The notes beneath the pieces are model-generated. The model was not told where the DNA came from. It ran no database searches and was given only the letters and a program-made list of their open reading frames with translations. The translations under genes and the position numbers were made by a program. A DNA stretch of 32,555 nt, taken from an uncultured Eubacteriales bacterium. GTDB taxonomy: Bacteria; Bacillota; Clostridia; Oscillospirales; Acutalibacteraceae. Each line of letters opens with the position of its first letter. Positions within the stretch are counted from its first letter, which is position 1. Location: assembly GCA_900315195.1 (NCBI GenBank), contig OMYD01000018.1:1-32555 (forward strand), given 5' to 3'. Below are positions 22,898 to 31,031 of this stretch, in pieces.

Positions 22898-23077
22898 AAT
22901 AAATCCTCCTCAAAATGGCTTTTTTTAGTTTACAGCCTTATTATACACCCGTAATCTAAAGTCTTTCTATAGATTTTCGCTTTTCTAAAAAAATTTCCGA
23001 TAAATGCAGAAAAAAATTTATAATATTGCGCGGTCGTAAATTTTTCCTGTCCGCGGTTTCCGTTTTCCGTTAAACAA

Positions 23078-23108
23078 AAAAAGTCCGGAACAATAAACCG
23101 GACTTTTT
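23078..23108. terminator. Bidirectional terminator
   Basis: AAAAAGTCCGG and CCGGACTTTTT form an 11-bp stem with a 9-nt loop, downstream of the zinc-ribbon membrane protein gene on the minus strand. Confidence 0.88.
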
Positions 23109-23160
23109 GAAAGTAAGTATTAATAAACGGAGTTTTCGGTAAAGTGCTTTGAGCGCGTCC

Positions 23161-24444
23161 TCAGCAGCTTTCAAATTTAATTACAACCCAGTCGTAGCTG
23201 TCGATTGCGTAGGTGTTGCCGCAGTTAGAGCAGTGCTTTTGCTTGGCCGCGTCAAAGCTTGCTCCGCATGAGCGGCAGTTGATTGAGTGAATTGAAAAGC
23301 CGTAGTCGGTCTCGGCAGAGGCGCTCTTGCGCAGCACAAGGCGGAACCGCTCTTTTTTGCGCTTTATTTTCCCGCCGCGGCAGTAGATATTGTCCATGCA
23401 GACCTCGGCGTCAACGTACAGATAACCGTTTTCCTCTCGGCATTCGTTGATTTTAAGAAATCCCCTGTATCGAGCGTCTATTATATCCTTCCACCTGTTT
23501 TCCATCGGCTCGCCGTTGTAGACGGCGCAGCTTTTATAATCATCGGTGTAAAGCATAACCTGCGTCAGGCTTACAAGCTTGGTAATAAAGTAATCAAGGG
23601 AAAAGTTAGGCTCATACCTCCGCATGAATTCGGGAACCTGCCGCCCCGCGTTACGGGTATCGCTCCGCAGTCCCGATGTAGCTATATGCTTGCCGAGTTT
23701 TCGGAAGGCAACGGCGAGGTTTGCGAATAATACGCCGACAAAAATTCCAACAAAAGGAATTATGACAAGCGCCGCCAGCATCTCAAATTTTTTATTGCCA
23801 TCGTAAGTGCCGTTGAAAATCGAGATATACTCCTTTGCGTTAAGGCAGAAGCCTAGCGCCGAAAAAGCCAGCACAAAGAGCAGTACATCCAGCTTGAATC
23901 GCTTTTGGATATTCAGCTCCTTCTGAGTATAAATGCTGCTGATTTTGGGGTAGAGGTCGCTCATAAGGAACCTGGTCGTGCAGTACGGGCAGCCGCCGAG
24001 CAGCTCCTCAACGGTGCTTGTGCCGCCGCAGTTGGGGCAGCAGTACGACTTATTATTCTGCTGACCGAGCAGCCATACCGCGTAACCGTATATTTTCTGC
24101 CTTTCTCGCATTGTCTTGCGGCGCCTGTTGTTTACGCGGATTTCGGTTTTTGCGTCAAGCTCGTAAAACGGGATTCTTACTTTATAGCGTGTGTCGGTAT
24201 CGAGCTTCCAGTTAACAAATCTGAAGGTTTCGTCTGTAAGATGGTATTCGGTATTGATTTGAACATTCTTCGCGGTAAGCCTGGCGCGCTGCAAAGCCCG
24301 CGCGTATTTCATGTCGGCGGACGCCTTGTCGGGGTCGGCTTTGCCGCTTCGGCGGTCGAGCTGTTGAATAAAGCCGCCCAGCATATTCAGCGACTCATTG
24401 TCGTATTCGTCCTTTTTGTGAATAAGCTTGTCAAATATAGACAT
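23161..24444 (-). CDS. Zinc-ribbon membrane protein with Tim44-like domain
   Basis: A 427-residue protein with an N-terminal soluble part, a first zinc ribbon at about 134-155 (CCPNCG then CPYC) and two membrane helices (about 185-205 and 220-245). A C-terminal region (about 275-375) has the look of a Tim44/NTF2-like fold, and a second zinc ribbon closes the protein (CRSCG then CSNCG). Zinc ribbon plus membrane plus Tim44-like is a known but uncharacterised architecture in Firmicutes. The ATG at 24444 is preferred over the in-frame GTG at 24453 because AGGTG sits 6 nt before it. It appears monocistronic. The function is unknown. Confidence 0.6.
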   Translation of the reverse strand: MSIFDKLIHKKDEYDNESLNMLGGFIQQLDRRSGKADPDKASADMKYARALQRARLTAKNVQINTEYHLTDETFRFVNWKLDTDTRYKVRIPFYELDAKTEIRVNNRRRKTMRERQKIYGYAVWLLGQQNNKSYCCPNCGGTSTVEELLGGCPYCTTRFLMSDLYPKISSIYTQKELNIQKRFKLDVLLFVLAFSALGFCLNAKEYISIFNGTYDGNKKFEMLAALVIIPFVGIFVGVLFANLAVAFRKLGKHIATSGLRSDTRNAGRQVPEFMRRYEPNFSLDYFITKLVSLTQVMLYTDDYKSCAVYNGEPMENRWKDIIDARYRGFLKINECREENGYLYVDAEVCMDNIYCRGGKIKRKKERFRLVLRKSASAETDYGFSIHSINCRSCGASFDAAKQKHCSNCGNTYAIDSYDWVVIKFESC

Positions 24445-24566
24445 TTCTATCACCTGACCTTTCTTATACCGATTTCTGATCGTTCGCTGCTTAGTTATTA
24501 TAACACTTTAATTTGTTTTTGTCATCGCTTAAAAAAAATTTATCAAAACACGCCGGACGAGCGGTG

Positions 24567-24595
24567 TTGATATTTCACTCTGTTTGTGTTACACT
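24567..24595 (+). promoter_or_regulatory. luxS promoter
   Basis: TTGATA (24567-24572) and TACACT (24590-24595) with a 17-nt spacer, about 33 nt before the luxS start. Confidence 0.75.
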
Positions 24596-24627
24596 TAAAC
24601 CGTAACAACATAAAAGGAGATGTAATT

Positions 24628-25152
24628 ATGGAGTTGATTCAAAGCTTTTCCGTAGACCATATGCGCATAGTTCCCGGCATTTTCCTAAGCCGTCAGGATA
24701 CTGTCGGCGAGGGCACGGTAACTACCTACGATATCAGGCTTAAAAAACCAAACAGGGAACCCGTAATCGATGCTGCGGCTATGCATTCGCTCGAGCATAT
24801 CATAGCCACTTACCTTCGCAATGACCCCGACTGGAAGGACGAGGTTATTTATTGGGGGCCGATGGGCTGTCTTACGGGCTTTTACCTTATTTTAAAGGGC
24901 AGCCGTTCTCCTCGGGAGATTTACCCGCTGCTGCTCGGCGCCTTCAAATCGGTTGACAGCGCCGATTCCGTTCCGGGAGCCGCGCCTGTAAACTGCGGAC
25001 ATTATCTCATGCACAACCTCGGTATGGCGAAATGGTACGCCGCCGAGTTTGCCGCGTATCTTGAAGAGAACCGCGATAACAATGATATCTTCGAGTATCC
25101 CAAAGCCGAGCGGCTGATTACCGACGACGGCCGGCATTTCTTCGATTCGTAA
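24628..25152 (+). CDS. luxS: S-ribosylhomocysteine lyase (autoinducer-2 synthesis)
   Basis: This cytoplasmic iron/zinc lyase splits S-ribosylhomocysteine into homocysteine and the AI-2 precursor DPD, in the activated methyl cycle. At 174 residues it has the metal site H53-S-L-E-H57 and C123 (VNCGHYLMHNLGMAK), plus the catalytic cysteine C81 in GPMGCLTGFYL. The length is slightly above the ~157-residue classic form because of a C-terminal tail. AAGGAG lies before the ATG. It stands alone between a promoter and a terminator; the partner nucleosidase (pfs) is not in the window. Confidence 0.97.
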   Translation: MELIQSFSVDHMRIVPGIFLSRQDTVGEGTVTTYDIRLKKPNREPVIDAAAMHSLEHIIATYLRNDPDWKDEVIYWGPMGCLTGFYLILKGSRSPREIYPLLLGAFKSVDSADSVPGAAPVNCGHYLMHNLGMAKWYAAEFAAYLEENRDNNDIFEYPKAERLITDDGRHFFDS

Positions 25153-25165
25153 AATTATTTGAATG

Positions 25166-25190
25166 CGCCTGCTTCGGCAGGCGTATTTTT
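25166..25190 (+). terminator. luxS terminator
   Basis: CGCCTGC and GCAGGCG with a TTCG tetraloop, followed by TATTTTT. Confidence 0.92.
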
Positions 25191-25242
25191 ACTTTACAGG
25201 AAAGTCTGTTTGACAGGCGGGCTTGGGTGCAGCGTCACGCTG

Positions 25243-25301
25243 CTTTGTCCCTTTTTTGTCCTGTTTAGCGTGATATAATGCAGTCATAGCAGGGGACAAA
25301 G
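25243..25301. promoter_or_regulatory. Inverted repeat bracketing the GNAT promoter
   Basis: CTTTGTCCC (25243-25251) and GGGACAAAG (25293-25301) are exact complements. Between them is a -10 TATAAT (25274-25279) with a poor -35. The arms could be an operator pair or form a long hairpin in the other direction. Confidence 0.45.
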
Positions 25302-25331
25302 TCCTCTGAATATAAAAAAGGAGTGATAATT

Positions 25332-25784
25332 GTGACAAAAATCGAAGTAATCAGAGCTACACAGGAATGGCAGCAGGCAGGCGCGTATTATGTGCGGATT
25401 CAGGGGATGGATCGCAAATATCACATCCCGCTCAGAGAAGAATTCGACGAGCACGACGGCGGAAAGAGCAGGTATATTGTCCTTACCGAGGACGGTTATT
25501 CATTCGCCACCTGCAGATTCTATGAGCTCGACGAAAACAGCGTGATGATAGGTCGAGTGGTTGTGCTGCCCGAATACCGCGGAAGGAATTTCGGCAGCAA
25601 GGTAATAAAAGAAGCTGAAAAGTGGATCAGGGAATCGGGATACACCGACATCTATCTTGACAGCCGGCTGGTTGCCATAGGCTTCTACGAAAAACTGGGC
25701 TACAGGCTGACAGACGACAACATTATTTTCAGCTCACGGTTTGAGTGTAAAAGAATGCATAAACAATTGAAAAAATCAGCCTGA
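25332..25784 (+). CDS. GNAT family N-acetyltransferase
   Basis: A 150-residue acetyltransferase that uses acetyl-CoA to acetylate an amine; the substrate is unknown. The acetyl-CoA-binding motif A is clear at about 76-98 (VVLPEYRGRNFGSKVIKEAE), followed by the family's SRLVAIGFYEKLGY strand-helix. The N-terminal AYYVRIQGMDRKYHIPLREE is typical of ElaA/YitI-like forms. GGAG stands 8 nt before the GTG at 25332, which is favoured over an in-frame GTG at 25323 that overlaps the ribosome site. It is monocistronic with its own terminator. Confidence 0.88.
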   Translation: MTKIEVIRATQEWQQAGAYYVRIQGMDRKYHIPLREEFDEHDGGKSRYIVLTEDGYSFATCRFYELDENSVMIGRVVVLPEYRGRNFGSKVIKEAEKWIRESGYTDIYLDSRLVAIGFYEKLGYRLTDDNIIFSSRFECKRMHKQLKKSA

Positions 25785-25816
25785 CGGCAGCTCTTTTCCG
25801 GAGCTGCCGAATTTTT
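25785..25816 (+). terminator. Terminator of the GNAT gene
   Basis: CGGCAGCTC and GAGCTGCCG with a 7-nt loop, followed by ATTTTTATT, one base past the stop codon. Confidence 0.9.
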
Positions 25817-25846
25817 ATTGAAAATAGTATAAAAAAGTAGTATAAT
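25817..25846 (+). promoter_or_regulatory. Promoter of the CLC gene
   Basis: TTGAAA (25818-25823) and TATAAT (25841-25846) with a 17-nt spacer. The first 19 bases are identical to 31936-31954. Confidence 0.75.
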
Positions 25847-25863
25847 CGAATTCGGGTGATTAT

Positions 25864-27132
25864 ATGGATGGAATAAAAAAGGTCTTATCGCATGACGCGG
25901 TGCGTGTAAGGCAATACGCCTTTTCGTTTGTTAAGTGGATTCTTTTTGCCGCTCTGACAGGCGCGCTTGGCGGCGGAATAGGCACGGCGTTCAGATACTC
26001 AATCAACTATGTTACCGACTTGCGCATTGACCAACCGTGGCTGTGTTACCTTTTGCCGCTGGGCGGTCTTGTAATCGCCTTTTTGTACAGGGTAACAAAG
26101 CTGTCGGGGCATGCCGACACAAACCTGATTATTAATTCGGTGCGCACCGACGGAAAGCTTCCGGTATTGCTTGCTCCCGTAATATTTGTTTCTACCATAA
26201 TAACCCACCTGTTCGGCGGCTCGGCGGGACGTGAGGGCGCGGCGCTGCAGCTCGGAGGCACCATAGGCAGCTTTATAGGCAGAGTGTTCCGCTTTAACGA
26301 AAAAGATATGCACATGGCTATTATGTGCGGAATGAGCGGACTTTTTTCCGCGCTTTTCGGCACTCCGGTAACCGCGGCGATATTCGCCATGGAGGTAATC
26401 TCCGTCGGAATAATGTACTACAGCTCTTTTGTGCCGTGCATGGTTTCGGCGCTTACGGCGTTTTGGGTGACCGGGATGTTCGGTCTTCAGCCTGTAGAAT
26501 ACGTCATAAAAAACATTCCCTCGCTTGAGATCCCCAATGTTCTGCTCACTGCGGTTATCGGCGTGGGCTGCGCGCTTGTCAGCATTCTGTTCTGCCTTGC
26601 GCTTGAGTGGACGCACAAGCTTGCCGCAAAGTTTTTTAAGAACGAGTATTTGCGGCTGACTTTGGGCGGAACGGCAATTGTCATCATAACATTTTTTATC
26701 GGCACAAGGTATTCGGGCTCTGGCACCGATATTATTGACGGAGCTCTGCTTGGCGGCGATGTTTTGCCTTATGACTTCGTTTTAAAAATCATCTTTACCG
26801 CGATAACAATCGGCTTCGGCTACAAGGGCGGCGAAATTGTCCCCACACTTTTCATCGGCGCCACCTTCGGCTCGCTTGTCGGAAGCTTAATAGGGCTTCC
26901 GCCCGCGTTTTCGGCGGCGGTCGGAATGATAGCCCTGTTCTGCGCGGTTGTAAACTGCCCTATCGCCTCAATTATTCTTTCAATTGAGATGTTCGGCTCG
27001 CAGGGCATTGTAATGTTTGCCGTAGCCGTTTGCATAAGCTTTATGCTTTCGGGCTATTACGGACTTTACACCGGTCAGAAAATCATCTACTCAAAACGCA
27101 GGACAAGATTTATAAACAGAAACGTAAAATAA
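25864..27132 (+). CDS. CLC-family anion channel/antiporter, CLC-F-like
   Basis: A 422-residue multi-pass protein of the CLC family, which moves chloride or fluoride, often against protons. The gating-glutamate motif is present as GGSAGREGAALQLGG, and the late selectivity segment as GYKGGEIVPTLFIGATFGS. The usual GSGIP chloride motif is replaced by a stretch around SGHADTNLIINSV. These three features fit the CLC-F (fluoride/proton antiporter) branch better than classical chloride members, judging from memory of the families. No CBS domain or fluoride riboswitch is visible. It is monocistronic, with a GGGTGAT site before the ATG. Confidence 0.85.
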   Translation: MDGIKKVLSHDAVRVRQYAFSFVKWILFAALTGALGGGIGTAFRYSINYVTDLRIDQPWLCYLLPLGGLVIAFLYRVTKLSGHADTNLIINSVRTDGKLPVLLAPVIFVSTIITHLFGGSAGREGAALQLGGTIGSFIGRVFRFNEKDMHMAIMCGMSGLFSALFGTPVTAAIFAMEVISVGIMYYSSFVPCMVSALTAFWVTGMFGLQPVEYVIKNIPSLEIPNVLLTAVIGVGCALVSILFCLALEWTHKLAAKFFKNEYLRLTLGGTAIVIITFFIGTRYSGSGTDIIDGALLGGDVLPYDFVLKIIFTAITIGFGYKGGEIVPTLFIGATFGSLVGSLIGLPPAFSAAVGMIALFCAVVNCPIASIILSIEMFGSQGIVMFAVAVCISFMLSGYYGLYTGQKIIYSKRRTRFINRNVK

Positions 27133-27138
27133 AAAACG

Positions 27139-27165
27139 CGGCGGCTCCGAAAACCGGAGCCGCCG
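27139..27165. terminator. Strong bidirectional terminator
   Basis: CGGCGGCTCCG and CGGAGCCGCCG with a 5-nt loop, flanked by A-rich and T-rich sequence. It separates the convergent CLC and beta-helix genes. Confidence 0.9.
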
Positions 27166-27201
27166 TATTTGCTGTCTTTGCAGTAAGCTTTTTTCAGTGT
27201 T

Positions 27202-29421
27202 TTATATTTTTTTACTTCCGTTGTCCTTAACGATCTCGACCCAGTAGAACGGTGAGTACCAGTGGGTGTATCTGTGGATGGTGTAAGCGCCTGTGTCGTA
27301 GCTGAAAACATTTGCTACACTGTTGTAAGCGTCCTTACTGGTCGTTTTTAAGATGTCAAGGGTTTTGCAAGTGGTCGGGCTTGTAACGCCGATTCTCGAG
27401 TTGGGGTCGATTGCGCCCTGGAGGATAAATATGCACTTTGAAGTTGAGTTTTCACCGAGGAAGAAGTTTGAGGCTGTGCCGTTTGAAAGCCTGTTGTCGA
27501 TAACGGTAATTCTTCCGAAAAGGCACGGGTCGCATGAGGAAGCAGCTCCCTTCTGAGCGTAAACTCCGCCGCCGGCGTTTTTAGCTTCGTTGTTTGTCAC
27601 GTTTATGTCTCTGAGATTCAGATTATTCATCGAGTCGCAGTACACCGCGCCGCCGTTGTTGCCTGAATAGTTGCCGCTGAAATTCGAGCTTGAGATATCA
27701 ATATTTGCGCAGCTGTCCAAGCCCATGAAGTCCGCGCAAATCGCGCCGCCGTTATTTGAAGCTCTGTTGTTTGTAAACGTGTTGCTTATGATTTTTATAT
27801 CACCCTGGCAGTAGAGCGCGCCGCCGTTTTCCGCCGAATTGTTTGTGAATTCGCTGTAGAGTATGCTGAGAATGCGGTACTTGATAAGCGAGTCGTTTTT
27901 AAAGAAAACCGCGCCGCCCTTGCTTGAGTTGTTGCCGTCAAATTTACAGCAGCTTATGCTTACATTCGCGGTATCTGCCCAAATAGCGGACTTGCTGTTG
28001 TGAGAGAATACGCAGTTTTTAATTGATGTCTCGCTGTCGTGAATTGTAATACCCGATTCTTTGGAATCCCTGATTGTGACGTTGTTGAGGCTGAGGCTGC
28101 CGTCTGTTGCCGTAATTCCGCCGAGCTCGGAGGCTTTGCCGCTTGTATTGCAAATGGTGAGATTCGATTTTTCCGCGACGATATCAAGGCTGCGTGAACC
28201 CGATTTGCCGATTGAGTGGCCGTTGAGGTCAAGAGTTACGGTCTGACCCTTTACGTACAGCTCGCCGTCCTTAAAGGCGTTGTTTTCCTTGTAGTAGAAG
28301 ATGTCGCTGTTTAGTCTGTCTGAGTTCCAGTCCGTGCAAAGCTGCATTGTGCCGCCGTACTTTACGGTTTCCGCCCAAGCGTCAGCAAGCGAGAACCTTT
28401 CGGTTGTTCTGTCGTTAATTGTTACGTTGGCAACTGTCAGGTTGTTTGCGGCGGCGGAAATCCTATTGTACTCCTTTCCTACCGCAGCCGCCATGCTTGT
28501 ATAGAAATCCATTTTCTTTTCAATTGATTGCCGGATGCTATTTTTCGTGTCAAGGTCGATTTTGCCCGACCGGTAGTTAAGGTCGGCAAGATCGTACTGC
28601 GCCTTCATACCGGTAATAAGGTTGGTGTAAAGGAGCGCGTACTGCTCAATAAGCATCCGGTTAAAGCCTGCGCTGTCCTTCTTTACAAGCGCCGCGTCGT
28701 AGTTGTTTGACGCGTCCTGCTTTGAAAGCTCAAGATACTGCCGGAAGGTTGGAAGTCCCTTTATGCCTGAGTCGCCGTCGACGATAAGTGTGCTTAAATC
28801 CCTGAAGTCCTTTCTGAAACCTTCGCTGCCGATTGTGCAGTCGATAATGTTTTGATAGTCCTGCGCGCAGATTTTCTTTTTATTGAACAGGCTTATCTGT
28901 CCTATAGCTTCCTCGTTGTAGCCCTTAACGCTAGTTAAGATTTTTGACATATTCTGAAGCCTTTCAATGCTTGCCAAAGCTTTGACCTGCATGGTCTGAT
29001 CGTTGAAGTGCTCATCCATTTTGCTTGACAGATCATTGAGAAAGTCGATGATGTCCTGAGTAGTGGGCTGAGGCTTTTCGATTGACTGTCCGTAGAATAC
29101 TTCAAAGGCTCCGAGAAGTCCCGACGCCACAATTCCTCCTACGGGGTTGGTTGTGGTAATGACTCCCACCAATGTTTCCGCGCCCTTGAACAAACCTTTT
29201 ACCGCGATGCTTTCGTTGCGGCCGCTTTTGTTTGTTTCGGGAATAATGATTTTCTTTTGAGCCGGTATGATCGCGATGCTCTTTGCCGGAGCCTGAGGAA
29301 CGGTTGCCGCGCTTGCCGATTTTATCGAAACCGCTGTTGCCGCCGACAGCATCATAAGGCTTGTAAGCATTGCCGCTAAAATCCTTCTTGTTTTGTTTGT
29401 ATTGTTATTGGTTTTCGTCAT
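27202..29421 (-). CDS. Secreted right-handed beta-helix (polymorphic-repeat) protein
   Basis: A 739-residue exported protein. The signal peptide covers about 1-38. Residues 60-340 are mostly helical (a possible bundle or coiled region with no recognised family). Residues 350-690 form a parallel beta-helix with polymorphic-repeat rungs, seen as the recurring F-x-x-N-x-x-x-x-N-G-G-A-I/L/V motif (FTNNSAENGGALYC, FTNNRASNNGGAICAD, FSGNYSGNNGGAVYC). Such domains bind or cleave glycans or act as adhesins; no pectate-lyase catalytic set was recognised. No wall anchor is present. AAGGAG precedes the ATG. It is divergent from the two-component system, whose SARP-like regulator probably activates it through the repeats at 29488-29505. 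Confidence 0.85.
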   Translation of the reverse strand: MTKTNNNTNKTRRILAAMLTSLMMLSAATAVSIKSASAATVPQAPAKSIAIIPAQKKIIIPETNKSGRNESIAVKGLFKGAETLVGVITTTNPVGGIVASGLLGAFEVFYGQSIEKPQPTTQDIIDFLNDLSSKMDEHFNDQTMQVKALASIERLQNMSKILTSVKGYNEEAIGQISLFNKKKICAQDYQNIIDCTIGSEGFRKDFRDLSTLIVDGDSGIKGLPTFRQYLELSKQDASNNYDAALVKKDSAGFNRMLIEQYALLYTNLITGMKAQYDLADLNYRSGKIDLDTKNSIRQSIEKKMDFYTSMAAAVGKEYNRISAAANNLTVANVTINDRTTERFSLADAWAETVKYGGTMQLCTDWNSDRLNSDIFYYKENNAFKDGELYVKGQTVTLDLNGHSIGKSGSRSLDIVAEKSNLTICNTSGKASELGGITATDGSLSLNNVTIRDSKESGITIHDSETSIKNCVFSHNSKSAIWADTANVSISCCKFDGNNSSKGGAVFFKNDSLIKYRILSILYSEFTNNSAENGGALYCQGDIKIISNTFTNNRASNNGGAICADFMGLDSCANIDISSSNFSGNYSGNNGGAVYCDSMNNLNLRDINVTNNEAKNAGGGVYAQKGAASSCDPCLFGRITVIDNRLSNGTASNFFLGENSTSKCIFILQGAIDPNSRIGVTSPTTCKTLDILKTTSKDAYNSVANVFSYDTGAYTIHRYTHWYSPFYWVEIVKDNGSKKI

Positions 29422-29471
29422 TGTGGTTCACTCCTTAGCTGTTTTGAGATGTTTCCCTCTGTTGTGATTAC

Positions 29472-29505
29472 AGTATACAAGACCGACTACAACAGAAGTA
29501 CAACA
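29472..29505 (-). promoter_or_regulatory. SARP-style activated promoter of the beta-helix gene
   Basis: On the minus strand two identical heptamers TGTTGTA (29505-29499 and 29494-29488) are separated by 4 bp, an exact 11-bp period. Ten bp further is a -10 TATACT (29477-29472). The normal -35 position is occupied by the repeats and has no consensus. SARP activators of actinomycetes bind direct heptamers with 4-bp spacing about 8 bp upstream of the -10. Confidence 0.6.
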
Positions 29506-29603
29506 AAAAACGGGGGTTTTTAAAAAAGTTTTAAAAAAATTTGCAATCTTTTTGCGGATAGAGTAATATGTAGTCGTAAGCTATAATTAAGGAGTGCGTA
29601 ACA

Positions 29604-31031
29604 GTGGCTGTTTCACCTCGGTTTAATCATCTCTGGCGCAGATATAAATGGATACTGCCGATGAGCTTTTTGCTGTCGCTTGTTTTTTCCGTCGCGGCCG
29701 TAACCCTGTGCCGCGTGCGCGGCTTTTCGGATATGGATCCAAGCTTTGTTTTCAGCCTTGGCGCGGATATCGTCAGCCTTTCTATCTGCACCGTGCTGCT
29801 TTACAGCATCGGTCAGGACAAGGACGGCTCAAGCGAATATATGCGCACGTTCGCCCTGCTGATATTCTCGGTATCGGCGGTGCTGTTTTTTGACGCGGCG
29901 TGGATAATGGTTGACGGCATAAAGGAGCTGAGGGTGTGGAATCTGGTAATATGCGTGTTCAGCTACACCGTTACTACGCTGCTGATACTGTTTTTCTGGC
30001 GGTATGTCGTAACGGCGCTTAAACTCGGCGGAAAGTTCAGCAGGGCCGCGAATTTGATAATGAACATTCTGCTTGTGCCCGCGCTTATTTCATGTATGGT
30101 CAATTTCTTTTATCCGCTGTATTTCAGCGTCAGCAGCGAGGGCGTCTATACCCGTGAGCCGCTGTTTATGTGGAGTCAGGCGTATTTTTTTATCGGTCTT
30201 GTTATTACCGCAATCGGTTTCTTTATCTCAAAGGTTTCTGTCAAGGAGAGGTTAATTGCCGCGTCGTTTGTGCTTATCCCCGCCGCTAATCAGGTTATCA
30301 CGCTTAACTCCTTTGAGCTGTCAACCGAATATCCCGCAATGCTTATTTCAATTGTGCTGGTGTTCGGAGTGCTGGTTGTAAGCCGCGAAAAGGAGCTTAT
30401 CGCAAAGGAAAAAGAGCTTTATGAAGCCAAGGTCAGCGTTATGGTAAGCCAGATTCAGCCGCATTTTATGTACAACGCGCTTACGTCGATTGCCATGATG
30501 TGCTCAATCGACCCCGACACCGCCCGGGAGGCGACCGTCACCTTCGCAAAGTACCTTCGCGGAAACATGGATTCGCTCAAGCAGACCGCGCCCGTTGAGT
30601 TTGAGCAGGAGCTTGAACACCTGAAAAAGTACTTATATATAGAAAAGCTGCGCTTCGGCGATTTGCTCAATATCGAATATGATATTCAGGCAACCGATTT
30701 CAAGCTGCCGCTGCTCAGTATCCAGCCGCTTGTCGAAAACGCCGTAAAGCACGGCGTGGGCATGGCTGAGGACGGCGGCACGGTTAAGATTTCCGCCCGC
30801 GAGACGGACAACGCCTTTGAGGTAATAATAAGCGACGACGGAGTAGGCTTTGACACCTCGGCAGAAAAGCCTCGGGACGGTCGCTCGCATGTCGGCGTGG
30901 AGAACACCAAGCGCCGTATCGCCGAGATGTGCGGCGGCGAGGTTAAAATAGAGAGCACAGTCGGCAAAGGAACCGCAGCGACCGTGATATTGCCTAAGGA
31001 GGGACAGCGCAATGAAGATACTGTGTCTTGA
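29604..31031 (+). CDS. LytS-like sensor histidine kinase
   Basis: A 475-residue kinase. Seven or eight membrane helices fill about 15-260, followed by a short coiled segment (REKELIAKEKELYEAK) and a His_kinase (PF06580) domain with the phospho-acceptor H287 in SQIQPHFMYNAL. The ATPase domain has the N-box N379 (PLVENAVKHG) and the G boxes DDGVGFD and GKGTAATV. There is no periplasmic domain of size, so it probably senses a membrane or small-molecule signal through the helices. It starts at GTG with AAGGAG upstream. It overlaps the response regulator gene by 20 nt, showing tight coupling. Confidence 0.93.
   Translation: MAVSPRFNHLWRRYKWILPMSFLLSLVFSVAAVTLCRVRGFSDMDPSFVFSLGADIVSLSICTVLLYSIGQDKDGSSEYMRTFALLIFSVSAVLFFDAAWIMVDGIKELRVWNLVICVFSYTVTTLLILFFWRYVVTALKLGGKFSRAANLIMNILLVPALISCMVNFFYPLYFSVSSEGVYTREPLFMWSQAYFFIGLVITAIGFFISKVSVKERLIAASFVLIPAANQVITLNSFELSTEYPAMLISIVLVFGVLVVSREKELIAKEKELYEAKVSVMVSQIQPHFMYNALTSIAMMCSIDPDTAREATVTFAKYLRGNMDSLKQTAPVEFEQELEHLKKYLYIEKLRFGDLLNIEYDIQATDFKLPLLSIQPLVENAVKHGVGMAEDGGTVKISARETDNAFEVIISDDGVGFDTSAEKPRDGRSHVGVENTKRRIAEMCGGEVKIESTVGKGTAATVILPKEGQRNEDTVS

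Noticed and set aside
25999..26726. Long antisense ORFs over the CLC gene
   Set aside because: The plus frame has the CLC motifs in order; the antisense frames are basic, low-complexity shadows.
29582..29587. TATAAT directly before the kinase ribosome site
   Set aside because: As a -10 it would place the start inside the ribosome site and has no -35 at 17 nt, so it was not annotated as a promoter.
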